A stretch of DNA of 64,000 nucleotides from Microbacterium invictum (GTDB lineage Bacteria > Actinomycetota > Actinomycetes > Actinomycetales > Microbacteriaceae), in the NCBI RefSeq assembly GCF_014197265.1, contig NZ_JACIFH010000001.1, positions 1,612,001 through 1,676,000 on the forward strand, written 5' to 3'. Of the stretch, positions 25,485 through 34,120 are shown piece by piece (within the stretch, counting starts at the first letter, position 1; each line of letters begins with the position of its first letter). Below the pieces are notes generated by a model that ran no database searches, was not told the DNA's origin, and was given only the letters and a program-made list of their open reading frames with translations. The position numbers and the translations under genes are program-made.

Positions 25485-26572
25485 GCGCTCGTCCGTTCTC
25501 GTCTCAACACATACAGCACATAGCGTCGGAGAGTCGACTCACGGTCGAAGCTCCTCAGGATGTTCGGGGTGAACCAGCGCCGGAGTCGGCCGGCACGCGC
25601 CGCTCGCGCGACCTCGGCAGTCACCCGCTTGATCGTGGGCTCGGTCAGCAGCGCATCAAGAACTGCTCGATCCTGCCGGTTGAATGGGGCGATTGCACCC
25701 GGGTGAAGGGCGAGCAGTCGCCGCAGCAGCGTCGCCACGAACATCACCTCGGTGTCATCCCGCCACTGCGCGGCCGATGGACGAGCGCGCACCTTCCCGA
25801 TGATGCTCACACGCGTCAGTTTGACGGCGAGCGCCCGGCGGTGCCGGGCATTCAGCCCCGTCGGTACTCCCTCGTCGAGTAGCCGGACAACCGCCTCCAG
25901 GTCTTCCTCAGCGTCCATCGTCGCGAGAGTGGTGCGCTCCCTGGCATCCAGTCCGATGACGTAGCAGGGAGCGTCCGCCAGGAAGTCCACCCGCGCTGCC
26001 TGCGTGAACAGACGGATACTGAAGACGAAATCCTCCCCGACACGGACACCTTCCGTCATGCCCAGCCCCAGCTGACGCATGGTTGCGGTGCGGATCAGCC
26101 CCAGTGGAGCGGTGCGATAGAACAACCGGTCTTTCGCGGCATCGAGCTCGTGACGGCGACCGAGGCGAACCAGTGGGTTGGGCATGCGCGCTTCGCCGTC
26201 GATGCGGATGCAGGCGATGGCCATATCGGGAGTTCGCTCACGCGCGGCGCGGATCCACGCAGCGAGCGCTCCGGGTTCGAGGAAATCGTCCGAACCGAGT
26301 ACCGCGCAGTAGTCGGCCGTCACGAGCGACAGCCCGTGGTTGAACGGGCCCGCCGCGCTACGTATGCCATCCGCGTATTCGACGATACGCACAGCACCGT
26401 CGATGCCGGCCACGCGGTCGCGCAGGGCGTCCGCAGGCAGGCCGTGCGCCACGACGGTAACACGCACCAGATGCCGTGTCGTCTCATCCTGTAGAACCGA
26501 GCGAACGGCGCGATCGAGTGGACGCGTCTGATCGTGGCACGCGATGACGACGTCGACGAACGGTTCTGTCAC
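25481..26572 (-). CDS. GT2 family glycosyltransferase
   Basis: 363 residues. GT2 domain: VDVVIACHDQTRPLDRAVRSV, FNHGLS, LGSDDFLEP (metal-binding DD) and GVRVGEDFVFSI. A C-terminal ~110-residue helical region follows, rich in Arg and Leu. Paralogue of the rightward gene at 20884, whose C-terminus is frameshifted. Overlaps the ABC exporter gene upstream and the GT4 gene downstream by 4 bases each. Both paralogues lie beside GT4 genes, so a GT4-GT2 unit seems to have been copied. Confidence 0.85.
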   Translation of the reverse strand: MTEPFVDVVIACHDQTRPLDRAVRSVLQDETTRHLVRVTVVAHGLPADALRDRVAGIDGAVRIVEYADGIRSAAGPFNHGLSLVTADYCAVLGSDDFLEPGALAAWIRAARERTPDMAIACIRIDGEARMPNPLVRLGRRHELDAAKDRLFYRTAPLGLIRTATMRQLGLGMTEGVRVGEDFVFSIRLFTQAARVDFLADAPCYVIGLDARERTTLATMDAEEDLEAVVRLLDEGVPTGLNARHRRALAVKLTRVSIIGKVRARPSAAQWRDDTEVMFVATLLRRLLALHPGAIAPFNRQDRAVLDALLTEPTIKRVTAEVARAARAGRLRRWFTPNILRSFDRESTLRRYVLYVLRRERTSA

Positions 26573-28353
26573 GCCAGACCTGCCAACTGCGCCTGTTCTG
26601 CGAAGTTCGGAACCGACGAAACGAGCTCTTCGAACGTCCCGCGGGCGGCAATGGTGCCATCCTGCAGGAAGCAGATCAGGTCGCTGTCCCGGATGGTCGA
26701 AAGACGATGTGCGACGGACACGATGGTGACTTCGCCTTTCAGCCCACGGATCGCGGTCGTGACGAGAGACTCGGTCTTCGTGTCGAGTGCGCTGGTCGCC
26801 TCATCCAGCACGAGGACCAGTGGATCGCTGTAGAGAGCGCGCGCGATGCCGAGCCGCTGACGCTGGCCTCCCGACAGGGCCAGCCCCCTCTCGCCGATCC
26901 GACCGCGCATACCCTGATCGCGGGCTGCGATCGTATCCCACAGCTGTGCCCGCGTGAGAGCCTCCTGCACCTTGTCGAAGTCAATCTCGTCGTCCTCCCA
27001 GGCCAAGGCGACATTCTGCGCAATGGTCCCGTCGAACAGGGAGACATCCTGCGGCACATAGCCGACGCGGGATCGCCAAGCGGCAAGAACGTCGGTAAGC
27101 TCCTGGCCCCCCAGCATGATCGCACCCCGCTGGGGAACAAGGAGCCCCAGCAGCACGTCCACCAGAGTCGACTTGCCAGCACCGGACGAGCCGACCAGCG
27201 CGAGCGAGCTCCCGATGGGAATGTCGAGGTCGATGTCGTGGATCGCAGGCGTATCCTCGTGGCCGGGATAGGCGAACGCGACTCCCTTGAGCCGCAGCGC
27301 GTCAGGCGTGCCGACGATCGGCTCCTGCCCGAGGCGCTCGGCCGCGGCGATATGTATCTGAGATGCCTTGATGTCGAAGATCACGCCTTGAACGTGAGGG
27401 ACGTTCGCCGTCGTCGTGGTGACGATCGACTGGAATCCGGTCAATGACGGGATCAGGCGGAAACCGGCAACGGCGAACAGGCCGACCGAGGCGACGGCGG
27501 CGGCGATCCCACCCGTCGCGTAACCGAGCGTGCCCACCAGCAGAAAACCACCCACCAGGGCTGCGTTGAGAACGAAGACCGGCAACGACCCGAGGAAGCT
27601 CATGTTCGCGCGGGCACGCGTGCTGAAGCGACGGTTGTACTGGACGATCTCCGCGACTTCTGCGGCCTTGTTGCGTAGCGTGATCTCCTTCAGCGCCTGC
27701 ACCATCTCGGTCATCAGGGCCGCCACCTTGAGCGAGAAGTCTCGTGAGACGCGACCGGCCTGGACCGATCGACGTGAGATCACCCAATAGAGAAGTGCCA
27801 TGATGCCGCCCAGGTACACAACCGTGATGACGGCGGTGAGCGGCTGCGCGATCAGCAGCACCCCCACGATCAGCACGAACGACAACGCCAGCGCAGGCAA
27901 CTGGATGATCGGCAGCAGAAAGCCGGCGGTCGTGTTGGCGATGCCGACATCGGCGATGCGGACGATCTGTGCGGTGTTCCGCGCGAGGCGGTGAGTCCAG
28001 GGCGCCTTGATGTAACTGTCGAAGAGGTAGCGCCCGATCTCCAGTTCGAACGACGCGAAGCGTCGGGTCGCGAACCATTGCTGGCCGAGAGCGAGTACGG
28101 ACTTGAGGAGGATGAGCAGAGCGACGGCGGCGAATACCCAGATGAACGCGTCCGGTTCGATCGCCCCGATGACGGGCAGACGGATGGCCACCCCGGAGAT
28201 CATTGGCGCAAGACTGACCGCGAGTAGGCCGATCGCGCCGATGTCGAGAACAGCCAGCAAGCATGACACGACGACGTACCGAATCAGGTACGAGCGCGCG
28301 TCCTCCGGGAGCCACGGAAGCAACTCACGCAGCGTCCGCAAGACCACCTTCAC
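26569..28353 (-). CDS. ABC exporter, fused membrane and ATPase domains (MsbA/PglK-like)
   Basis: 594 residues. The first ~310 hold six predicted membrane segments; the ATPase domain follows with GSSGAGKST (Walker A), LSGGQRQRLGIARAL (signature) and VLVLDEATSAL (Walker B), plus a switch histidine in VSVAHRLSTI. The layout is that of lipid or lipid-linked oligosaccharide flippases such as MsbA and PglK. As first gene of a chain of five overlapping genes, the others glycosyltransferases, it is likely to move their lipid-linked product outward. A TAGTAT box lies 10 bases before the GTG start at 28353. A role as drug or lipid exporter is the alternative. Confidence 0.88.
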   Translation of the reverse strand: MKVVLRTLRELLPWLPEDARSYLIRYVVVSCLLAVLDIGAIGLLAVSLAPMISGVAIRLPVIGAIEPDAFIWVFAAVALLILLKSVLALGQQWFATRRFASFELEIGRYLFDSYIKAPWTHRLARNTAQIVRIADVGIANTTAGFLLPIIQLPALALSFVLIVGVLLIAQPLTAVITVVYLGGIMALLYWVISRRSVQAGRVSRDFSLKVAALMTEMVQALKEITLRNKAAEVAEIVQYNRRFSTRARANMSFLGSLPVFVLNAALVGGFLLVGTLGYATGGIAAAVASVGLFAVAGFRLIPSLTGFQSIVTTTTANVPHVQGVIFDIKASQIHIAAAERLGQEPIVGTPDALRLKGVAFAYPGHEDTPAIHDIDLDIPIGSSLALVGSSGAGKSTLVDVLLGLLVPQRGAIMLGGQELTDVLAAWRSRVGYVPQDVSLFDGTIAQNVALAWEDDEIDFDKVQEALTRAQLWDTIAARDQGMRGRIGERGLALSGGQRQRLGIARALYSDPLVLVLDEATSALDTKTESLVTTAIRGLKGEVTIVSVAHRLSTIRDSDLICFLQDGTIAARGTFEELVSSVPNFAEQAQLAGLA

Positions 28354-28400
28354 GCGGGCACCGATACTAGAACGGCAGACGAGGGCATTGGCCTATCCTC

Positions 28401-29609
28401 TCACGCACCGGCCACTCCACCCTGGGCCGGCGCCCCGAGAAACTCCCGCAGCACGTTGGCCGAACGCCTGCCGTCGTGGACCGCTCTGACGAACTCGCGA
28501 CCGGTCGCGGCCAGGGCGATGAAGCGGTCGGGCTCGGCTACGACAGCTCGCAGCACGCCCTCGAGTCCGTCGGCACGTGCTTGGAGGATGGGGAGCTCCC
28601 GGCCGGTGTGTACCCGGACCGCATCGCGCACCTGATCGGATACATGACTGATCACGAGTCTTCCTGATGCCATCGCCTCGCACGCTGCGACTCCGTAGAT
28701 GCCAAGCGCAAACTGATCGAGCACGATATCCGCCCGACCATACTCAGCCGGCATCTGCGCAGCCGGCACATTCCGCAGCTCGCGATAGTCCACGAGCCCC
28801 TCGGCGTGCAGTCGTCGCATCGTCGCACCGATGAGCGAGCTCCCCTTCAGTCCCGCATTGCTGGGCACATGCACGACGATGGGCTTCGCACCCCACCGAA
28901 TCTCGCTCGAGGACGCTTCCCATCGCTTCAGGTCTACGACCACCGGCAGCCAGGATGCCTGAGGCACCTCATCCAGGAGGTCGGGCGTCGACACGAACAC
29001 CGGGGCATCCACATCTGCCATGAGCGCGCGTCCGCGCTGTGCGATTTCTTCGAGGCGATCAGTGTCGGCGTATCCGCTGCCGCGGAACGGCGAGTCCGGC
29101 TCACGCGCCGCGTGCGCGCTGGGGAGGCGGATGTCGCTGCCGTGCCATAGCAACGCCACGGCCACGCGGTGTCGCTGAAGTCTGCGCAGTTGGTCGGCTA
29201 GGGGCTCGTCCGTTCCGAAAAGCTGCCGCCCGGACTCGACGATGACGTGCGTGAACCGAGCCGCAACGGCACGTCGCTGGGCGCGTTGCCACGGACGATT
29301 CGTGCGGAAGAACACCGTCGGTACCTCGGAGTCGGCGAGGAACCCGAACGTGTCGTTCGGGTCGCGGTACATGAACGCCGCCGCAGCGGTTCCTTCGACG
29401 CGCTCGGAGGCGCGGGCCCAGGCGTAACCCTGCCCCGCAGAGTTCACCGGAGCGATGAACAGTCGTCGCTGTGCTCCGCGGAGCACCCCAGGCTCACCTG
29501 TTGTTCCGGCGGCCCGGGCCTCCCGGAGATCGCGTCGCAGCCGCCACGCCCAGGCCACCGGTGGCACTCTGCCGACACGGGCACGCAGAGAGGTGACGAG
29601 CCGAGGCAT
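28401..29609 (-). CDS. Glycosyltransferase-like protein (GT-B fold)
   Basis: 402 residues, weakly conserved. It has an N-terminal basic stretch, RLFIAPVNSAGQGYAWARA (GT1/GT4-type opening), LLWHGSDIRLP, and in the donor half VHVPSNAGLKGS, ADIVLDQFALGIYGVAACEAMA and GRLVIS. The EAMA segment fits the conserved Glu region of GT4. It begins 5 bases after the stop of the oxidoreductase gene, so it belongs to the same leftward operon. Substrate unknown; it may use the diamino or 3-amino sugar that its neighbours could make. No clear ribosome site precedes the ATG at 29609. Confidence 0.7.
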   Translation of the reverse strand: MPRLVTSLRARVGRVPPVAWAWRLRRDLREARAAGTTGEPGVLRGAQRRLFIAPVNSAGQGYAWARASERVEGTAAAAFMYRDPNDTFGFLADSEVPTVFFRTNRPWQRAQRRAVAARFTHVIVESGRQLFGTDEPLADQLRRLQRHRVAVALLWHGSDIRLPSAHAAREPDSPFRGSGYADTDRLEEIAQRGRALMADVDAPVFVSTPDLLDEVPQASWLPVVVDLKRWEASSSEIRWGAKPIVVHVPSNAGLKGSSLIGATMRRLHAEGLVDYRELRNVPAAQMPAEYGRADIVLDQFALGIYGVAACEAMASGRLVISHVSDQVRDAVRVHTGRELPILQARADGLEGVLRAVVAEPDRFIALAATGREFVRAVHDGRRSANVLREFLGAPAQGGVAGA

Positions 29610-29614
29610 GCGGA

Positions 29615-30601
29615 TCAGAGACTTACCGACCCGCCGGTGCCCGCGGATGCGAGCGCGGCTTCGATGACGGCGAGGGTGCGTTGGCCTTGCGCCATGGTGA
29701 CGACGTCGCTGGGTTTGCCGAGGACGGCGTCGCGGAAGGCTTCGTGTTCGACGCGGAGGGGTTCACGTTTCGCGAACGCGTAGCGGGTGACATCGCCTTC
29801 GGAGACCCCGCGGAACGAGGACACCGATTCCCATTCCAGGGGGATGGTGCCGTTGGCGTGGAAAGTGAGGTCGCCGGTGGCGGTGTCGGCGACGAACGCG
29901 CCCTTCTCGCCGGTGACGATGGTGACGCGTTCTTTCATCGGGCTGAGCCAGTTCACGAGGTGATTCACGATGACCCCGGAGGCCAGCCGGCCGCTGATGG
30001 TGATCATGTCTTCGTATTCCCGTCCCGATTTGAACGTGGTCTGCGCGAACACGGTCTCGTACTCGGACTGCGCCACCCACGCCGTCAGGTCCACGTCATG
30101 GGACGCAAGGTCCTTCGCGACGCCCACATCGGCGATCCGCGACGGGAACGGGCCCTGCCGGCGGGTCTGGATCTGATACACCGCTCCCAACTCGCCCTCT
30201 TCCAGACGGCGGCGCAACTCCTGCAAGGCCGGGTTGAACCGTTCGATGTGCCCGACCGCGCCCACCAGGCCCGCCGCAGCGAAAGCGTCGACCATCCGCT
30301 GACCGGCCTCCAACGTGTCGGCGATGGGCTTTTCGACCAGGGTGTGCACCCCCGCGGCGGCGAGTTTCAGCGCGGCATCCTCGTGGAACCGGGTGGGCAC
30401 CGCCACCACGGCCATATCGATCCCGGCCGCGATCAGTGCCTCGATATCGGGCAGCACGTTCAGTCCGCCCGCGACCCCGTGCGGGTCGCCGCCCGGGTCG
30501 GCGATGGCGACCAGGTCGACACCGTCCAGTTCCCGCAGCACCCGCGCGTGATGGCGGCCCATCATCCCGACACCGAGCAACCCGGCGCGCAGTACGGCCA
30601 T
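29615..30601 (-). CDS. Gfo/Idh/MocA family NAD(P)-dependent oxidoreductase (WlbA/WbpB-like)
   Basis: 328 residues. Rossmann start GLLGVGMMGRHHARVLREL, then the family EKPIA motif and a C-terminal beta domain; GHIERFNPAL is typical of the sugar-nucleotide branch. WlbA/WbpB enzymes oxidise C3 of UDP-GlcNAc-uronate so that a paired aminotransferase can add nitrogen. Here the aminotransferase gene is directly upstream and the two overlap by one base (TGATG). Substrate is inferred from this pairing; other C3 oxidations are possible. Together with the wecC-like dehydrogenase it could serve a 2,3-diamino uronic acid route. Confidence 0.85.
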   Translation of the reverse strand: MAVLRAGLLGVGMMGRHHARVLRELDGVDLVAIADPGGDPHGVAGGLNVLPDIEALIAAGIDMAVVAVPTRFHEDAALKLAAAGVHTLVEKPIADTLEAGQRMVDAFAAAGLVGAVGHIERFNPALQELRRRLEEGELGAVYQIQTRRQGPFPSRIADVGVAKDLASHDVDLTAWVAQSEYETVFAQTTFKSGREYEDMITISGRLASGVIVNHLVNWLSPMKERVTIVTGEKGAFVADTATGDLTFHANGTIPLEWESVSSFRGVSEGDVTRYAFAKREPLRVEHEAFRDAVLGKPSDVVTMAQGQRTLAVIEAALASAGTGGSVSL

Positions 30602-31698
30602 CAGGCGCCCGCCCCGGCGACCGCGTTCACCGCGGCCACAATGCGGTCGAGATCGCCCTGCGACAGCGACGGGTGCACGGGGAGGGACACCACCTCACCG
30701 GCAGCGCGTTCCGTCTCGGGCAGCTCCAGCCCCGGCGCATACGGCGCCAGCGACGGCAACCGGTGGTTCGGGATCGGGTAGTACACTCCAGAACCGACCT
30801 GATGCTCCTCCCGCAACGCCGTCACGAACCCGTCCCGATCCTCCGGCACCCGGACCGTGTACTGGTGATACACATGCACCGCACCCTCACGGACCGGCGG
30901 AACGACCACACCGCGCAGGCTAGCGTCCAGGAACGCAGCGTTCTCCTGCCGCGCGCGTGTCCACCCATCCACCTTCGTCAACTGCACCCGGCCGATCGAT
31001 GCGTGAATATCGGTCATCCGCGCGTTGAACCCGACCACCTCGTTCTCGTACTGCCGCTCCATTCCCTGATTACGCAGCAGCCGGGCGTTGCGGGCGATGG
31101 TGTCATCGGCGGCGGTGATCATCCCGCCCTCACCACTGGTCATGTTCTTCGTCGGGTACAGCGAGAACATCCCGAACGAGCCGAACGTGCCCACCGGGCG
31201 GCCGTCCAGCGACGCCCCATGCGCCTGCGCCGCATCCTCGAACAGCATGAGCCCATGCTTCTGCGCGATCGCCTCCAGCTCTCGCATCAACGCCGGGTGA
31301 CCGTACAGATGCACCGGCATGATGCCCTTCGTCCGCGCGGTGATCGCCGCTTCCACCGAGGCCGGATCCAGAGTGAACGTGTCCGCCTCGATATCGGCGA
31401 ACACCGGGCTGGCGCCGGTCAACGCGACCGAGTTGCCCGTCGCGGCGAACGTGAACGACGGCACGATGACCTCGTCCCCGGCGCCGACACCTGACGCCAG
31501 CAAACCCAGATGCAGTCCCGCCGTCCCCGAGTTGACCGCAACCGTCGGCCGACCCTGCACGAAATGCGCCCCGAACTCCCGCTCGAACGCTGCCACCTCC
31601 GGGCCCTGCGCGACCATGCCGCTGCGCAACACCCGATCGACTGCCTCACGCTCCTCATCACCGATGATCGGCTTGGCGGGGGGAATGAACTCGCTCAC
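30601..31698 (-). CDS. DegT/DnrJ/EryC1/StrS family aminotransferase (WlbC/WbpE-like)
   Basis: 365 residues, usual length. PLP-dependent sugar aminotransferase signs: VNSGTAGLHLGL, DEVIVPSFTFAAT, FEDAAQAHGA and the lysine segment SLYPTKNMTSGEGG that forms the Schiff base. Such enzymes convert a 3-keto (or 4-keto) nucleotide sugar to the amino sugar using glutamate. The coupled Gfo/Idh gene favours the 3-amino route. I chose the GTG at 31698 because AAGGAG sits 7 bases before it; upstream residues do not resemble the family. A TIC-like N-acetyltransferase, usual next in this pathway, is not found in the window. Confidence 0.88.
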   Translation of the reverse strand: MSEFIPPAKPIIGDEEREAVDRVLRSGMVAQGPEVAAFEREFGAHFVQGRPTVAVNSGTAGLHLGLLASGVGAGDEVIVPSFTFAATGNSVALTGASPVFADIEADTFTLDPASVEAAITARTKGIMPVHLYGHPALMRELEAIAQKHGLMLFEDAAQAHGASLDGRPVGTFGSFGMFSLYPTKNMTSGEGGMITAADDTIARNARLLRNQGMERQYENEVVGFNARMTDIHASIGRVQLTKVDGWTRARQENAAFLDASLRGVVVPPVREGAVHVYHQYTVRVPEDRDGFVTALREEHQVGSGVYYPIPNHRLPSLAPYAPGLELPETERAAGEVVSLPVHPSLSQGDLDRIVAAVNAVAGAGA

Positions 31699-31770
31699 GC
31701 AATCTCCTTCTGGAGGGTCCGTCGGTCTCGATGCTGCTTCCGGCGACATACGGAGCCGTGTGTCTTCATT

Positions 31771-32964
31771 CTATCGATGCGGCCTGGAGTGCCTTGGGGT
31801 GCGTACGGCCATGAGTACGGCTTTCGCGGCCCGCTCCCCCACTGCAGAAAGGGAGACGTGCTCGCGCGCCCACGCCGCGCGGTCGGCGCGGTGCGCGGCG
31901 GTCGTGCCGGCGGCATCCTGTGCCAGCATCTGTCGCATTGCTCCGGCGACGGCATCGGGCGTGAACGCAACGGCCGCTCCGAGTCCTGCATCGCGGACGA
32001 TCGCCCCACCGACCTCTGCGCCGGCGAAGATCACGGGCGTGCCGCAGGCCGCCGCCGCGTATGTCTTCGTCGGGCGGGCGAAGTCGTAGCCGATGCCGGG
32101 CGCGATGGAGACCAGTGACGCCAGCGCCCCCCGGATCCAGGCGGCGGATGCGCTCGGCTCCACCACGCCGCCGAACCGAACGCGACCGGGCACGAGCTCA
32201 TCGGCGACGCGACGGAGGTCACGTTCGACGGCGCCCTGTCCGAAGAATCGCAGACCGACATCGGGGAACTCACCGGCGAGCTGCGCGAAGGCCCGGATGA
32301 AGACCTCGGGCTGCTGCCACTCCGACATCGTGCCGGTGTACACGAAGTAGCGCGCATCGGGCGCGGCGGGCGCGACCTCTGGGGTGAACACGTCAGCGTC
32401 GATGCCGTTGCCGACCGTGCTGATCCGCACAGGGTCGGCTCCGAGTGCGACGAGCCGTCGGGTGACCTCGTCCGACACCGAGATGACGCCCGCGGCAGAC
32501 CGCAGCGCCCGACGTTCCATCCAGCGCATGAGCGAGACGATGACACGGTGCGCGCCCATGCTGATCACGCCGTCGGTCCAGACATCCGCCGCGTAGTAGA
32601 CGAAGGGGCGGCGGCGTATCCAGGCGACCGCCGCGACGACGAGACCGGTCGTGGGCGGCGACTCGGCCACTGCGACGTCGAACCGGCGGAACAGCATCCG
32701 CAGCGCAAGGGGAGCGTCGAAGCTCAGGTACTGGATGTAGCCGCGGACATTGCCGCCGCGGTCGCGGAGCACCGGCCACCGTGACACGCGCACCCCGGTC
32801 GGGTCGGGCGTCTTGGGCGCCTGCGGCGGGGGCGTGGTCGTCACGACCGTGACTTCGGCCCCGCCACGCGCAAGGGCGCGGGCGAGGGCACCGAGGCGGA
32901 AGGCACCCGCGCTCACCTCGGGCACGAACAGTCGCGAGGCGATCAGGATTCTCGGGGCTCTCAC
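31771..32964 (-). CDS. GT4 family glycosyltransferase (WbuB-like)
   Basis: 397 residues. Opening ILIASRLFVPEVSAGAFRL, then AESPPTTGLV, ADVWTDGVI (acceptor half) and VYTGTMSEWQQPEVF, FFGQGAVERDL and YAAAACGTPVIFAG (donor half). The layout is that of the WbuB/WbpH group, which adds amino sugars to lipid-linked intermediates. GTG start at 32964 overlaps the DUF2304 stop by 4 bases. A 72-base gap separates it from the aminotransferase gene downstream, and it shows no clear terminator. Confidence 0.87.
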   Translation of the reverse strand: MRAPRILIASRLFVPEVSAGAFRLGALARALARGGAEVTVVTTTPPPQAPKTPDPTGVRVSRWPVLRDRGGNVRGYIQYLSFDAPLALRMLFRRFDVAVAESPPTTGLVVAAVAWIRRRPFVYYAADVWTDGVISMGAHRVIVSLMRWMERRALRSAAGVISVSDEVTRRLVALGADPVRISTVGNGIDADVFTPEVAPAAPDARYFVYTGTMSEWQQPEVFIRAFAQLAGEFPDVGLRFFGQGAVERDLRRVADELVPGRVRFGGVVEPSASAAWIRGALASLVSIAPGIGYDFARPTKTYAAAACGTPVIFAGAEVGGAIVRDAGLGAAVAFTPDAVAGAMRQMLAQDAAGTTAAHRADRAAWAREHVSLSAVGERAAKAVLMAVRTPRHSRPHR

Positions 32965-33362
32965 CGGTCCGCGGCACCGTCCGTGTCATCGGACGCCACA
33001 TCATCGGCGCCCGCGGAGGCCTCCAGCCGCCGGAGCCGTTCGTCCGTGAACGCGCTCTGCTCGGCGAGGGCGCGCAGCTTCTCCTCGATGCGGGTGAGCT
33101 CGGCGCCGTACTGCAGGCTGACCAGGAACAGCAGCCCGATCGCGACGAAGAAAGCGAGGTTGGTGGGCACGGCGATGCCAAGCAATCGCGCAGCCCAGGT
33201 GAGTGTCTGCGGGAAGATCGCCACGACCAGCGCGATGATTCCGCCGACGAGCCACCAGATCGCATGACGTTCCCGCAATGTCGCGCGCCGCATCAGCTCG
33301 ATGATGGCGATGAGGGCGAGCACTGCGGCGACAATGCCGAAGACGTATGTGGCCGTGGTCAC
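32961..33362 (-). CDS. DUF2304 family membrane protein
   Basis: 133 residues with three hydrophobic segments (about 5-22, 36-54, 66-83) and a charged C-terminal helix of coiled-coil character (ELTRIEEKLRAL). This matches DUF2304, a small membrane family typically encoded next to a GT2 of the dolichyl-phosphate sugar synthase type, as here. Presumed role: partner of that GT2 in making or moving polyprenyl-phosphate sugars. GTG start overlaps the upstream stop (GTGA), and its stop overlaps the next gene. Confidence 0.8.
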   Translation of the reverse strand: MTTATYVFGIVAAVLALIAIIELMRRATLRERHAIWWLVGGIIALVVAIFPQTLTWAARLLGIAVPTNLAFFVAIGLLFLVSLQYGAELTRIEEKLRALAEQSAFTDERLRRLEASAGADDVASDDTDGAADR

Positions 33363-34120
33363 GACACCGTTCCTTCCTCGATGCGCACGCGCGGCCGCAT
33401 CAGCGCCAGCAGGAACGCGATGCCCGCCCGCAGCAGGTACACCGAGGCGCGCACGGGGTGGTGGGAGGGCAGGCCGGCCTGTCGCTCTCGCATCGCGATC
33501 GCCACGGGTTCGATGCGCAGACCCGCTCGCGCGGCGATGACGAGAGCCTCGACGGTGTCGCCGAGATACTCGGCGGGATACGTGTGTGCGAACAGGGCCA
33601 CGCCGCGTGCACCGGTCGCTTTGAAGCCGCTGGTGACGTCGGGCAGGCTCCGGTGGGCGACCAGGCTCACCGCGCGCGCGAGGAAGCGCATCGCCCAGCG
33701 GCGTGGTCCCCGCGCGTCGTACTCGCCCGCTCCGGCGAAGCGAGAGCCGACCACGATGTCGGCGTCGTCGAGCCGGGCGAGCAGCGTCGGGATGTCGTGC
33801 GGGTCGTGCTGGCCGTCGGCGTCGACCTGGACGACGACCGTGTACCCGTTGTCGCGCGCGAAGCGGAAGCCGGCGCGCATGGCGCCGCCCACGCCGAGGT
33901 TGAACGGCAGCTCGAGCACGGTAGCTCCGGCATCCCTTGCGATCCGAGCCGTGGCATCCACCGACCCGTCGTCGACAACAAGGCAGAGCGCGTCGGGCAT
34001 GGCCGCATGGACTTCACGCACGACGTCCCCCACAGACGCCTCTTCATTGAACGCCGGCACGACGACGAGGAGGGAGGGGATAGAGCCGGGCACGTCAGCC
34101 GATCCTAGTCGGGGTGTCAT
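33359..34120 (-). CDS. GT2 family polyprenyl-phosphate sugar synthase-like glycosyltransferase
   Basis: 253 residues. Typical DPM1-like GT2: VVVPAFNEEASVGDVV, LVVDDGSVDAT, LGVGGAMRAGFRFA, QVDADGQHDP (metal site) and GSRFAG. Such enzymes load a sugar onto undecaprenyl- or polyprenyl-phosphate for use by a GT-C enzyme outside. Its neighbours, DUF2304 and a large polytopic membrane protein, fit that plan. ATG at 34120 overlaps the upstream stop (ATGA); longer frames upstream are antisense to the polytopic gene and were rejected. Confidence 0.87.
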   Translation of the reverse strand: MTPRLGSADVPGSIPSLLVVVPAFNEEASVGDVVREVHAAMPDALCLVVDDGSVDATARIARDAGATVLELPFNLGVGGAMRAGFRFARDNGYTVVVQVDADGQHDPHDIPTLLARLDDADIVVGSRFAGAGEYDARGPRRWAMRFLARAVSLVAHRSLPDVTSGFKATGARGVALFAHTYPAEYLGDTVEALVIAARAGLRIEPVAIAMRERQAGLPSHHPVRASVYLLRAGIAFLLALMRPRVRIEEGTVS

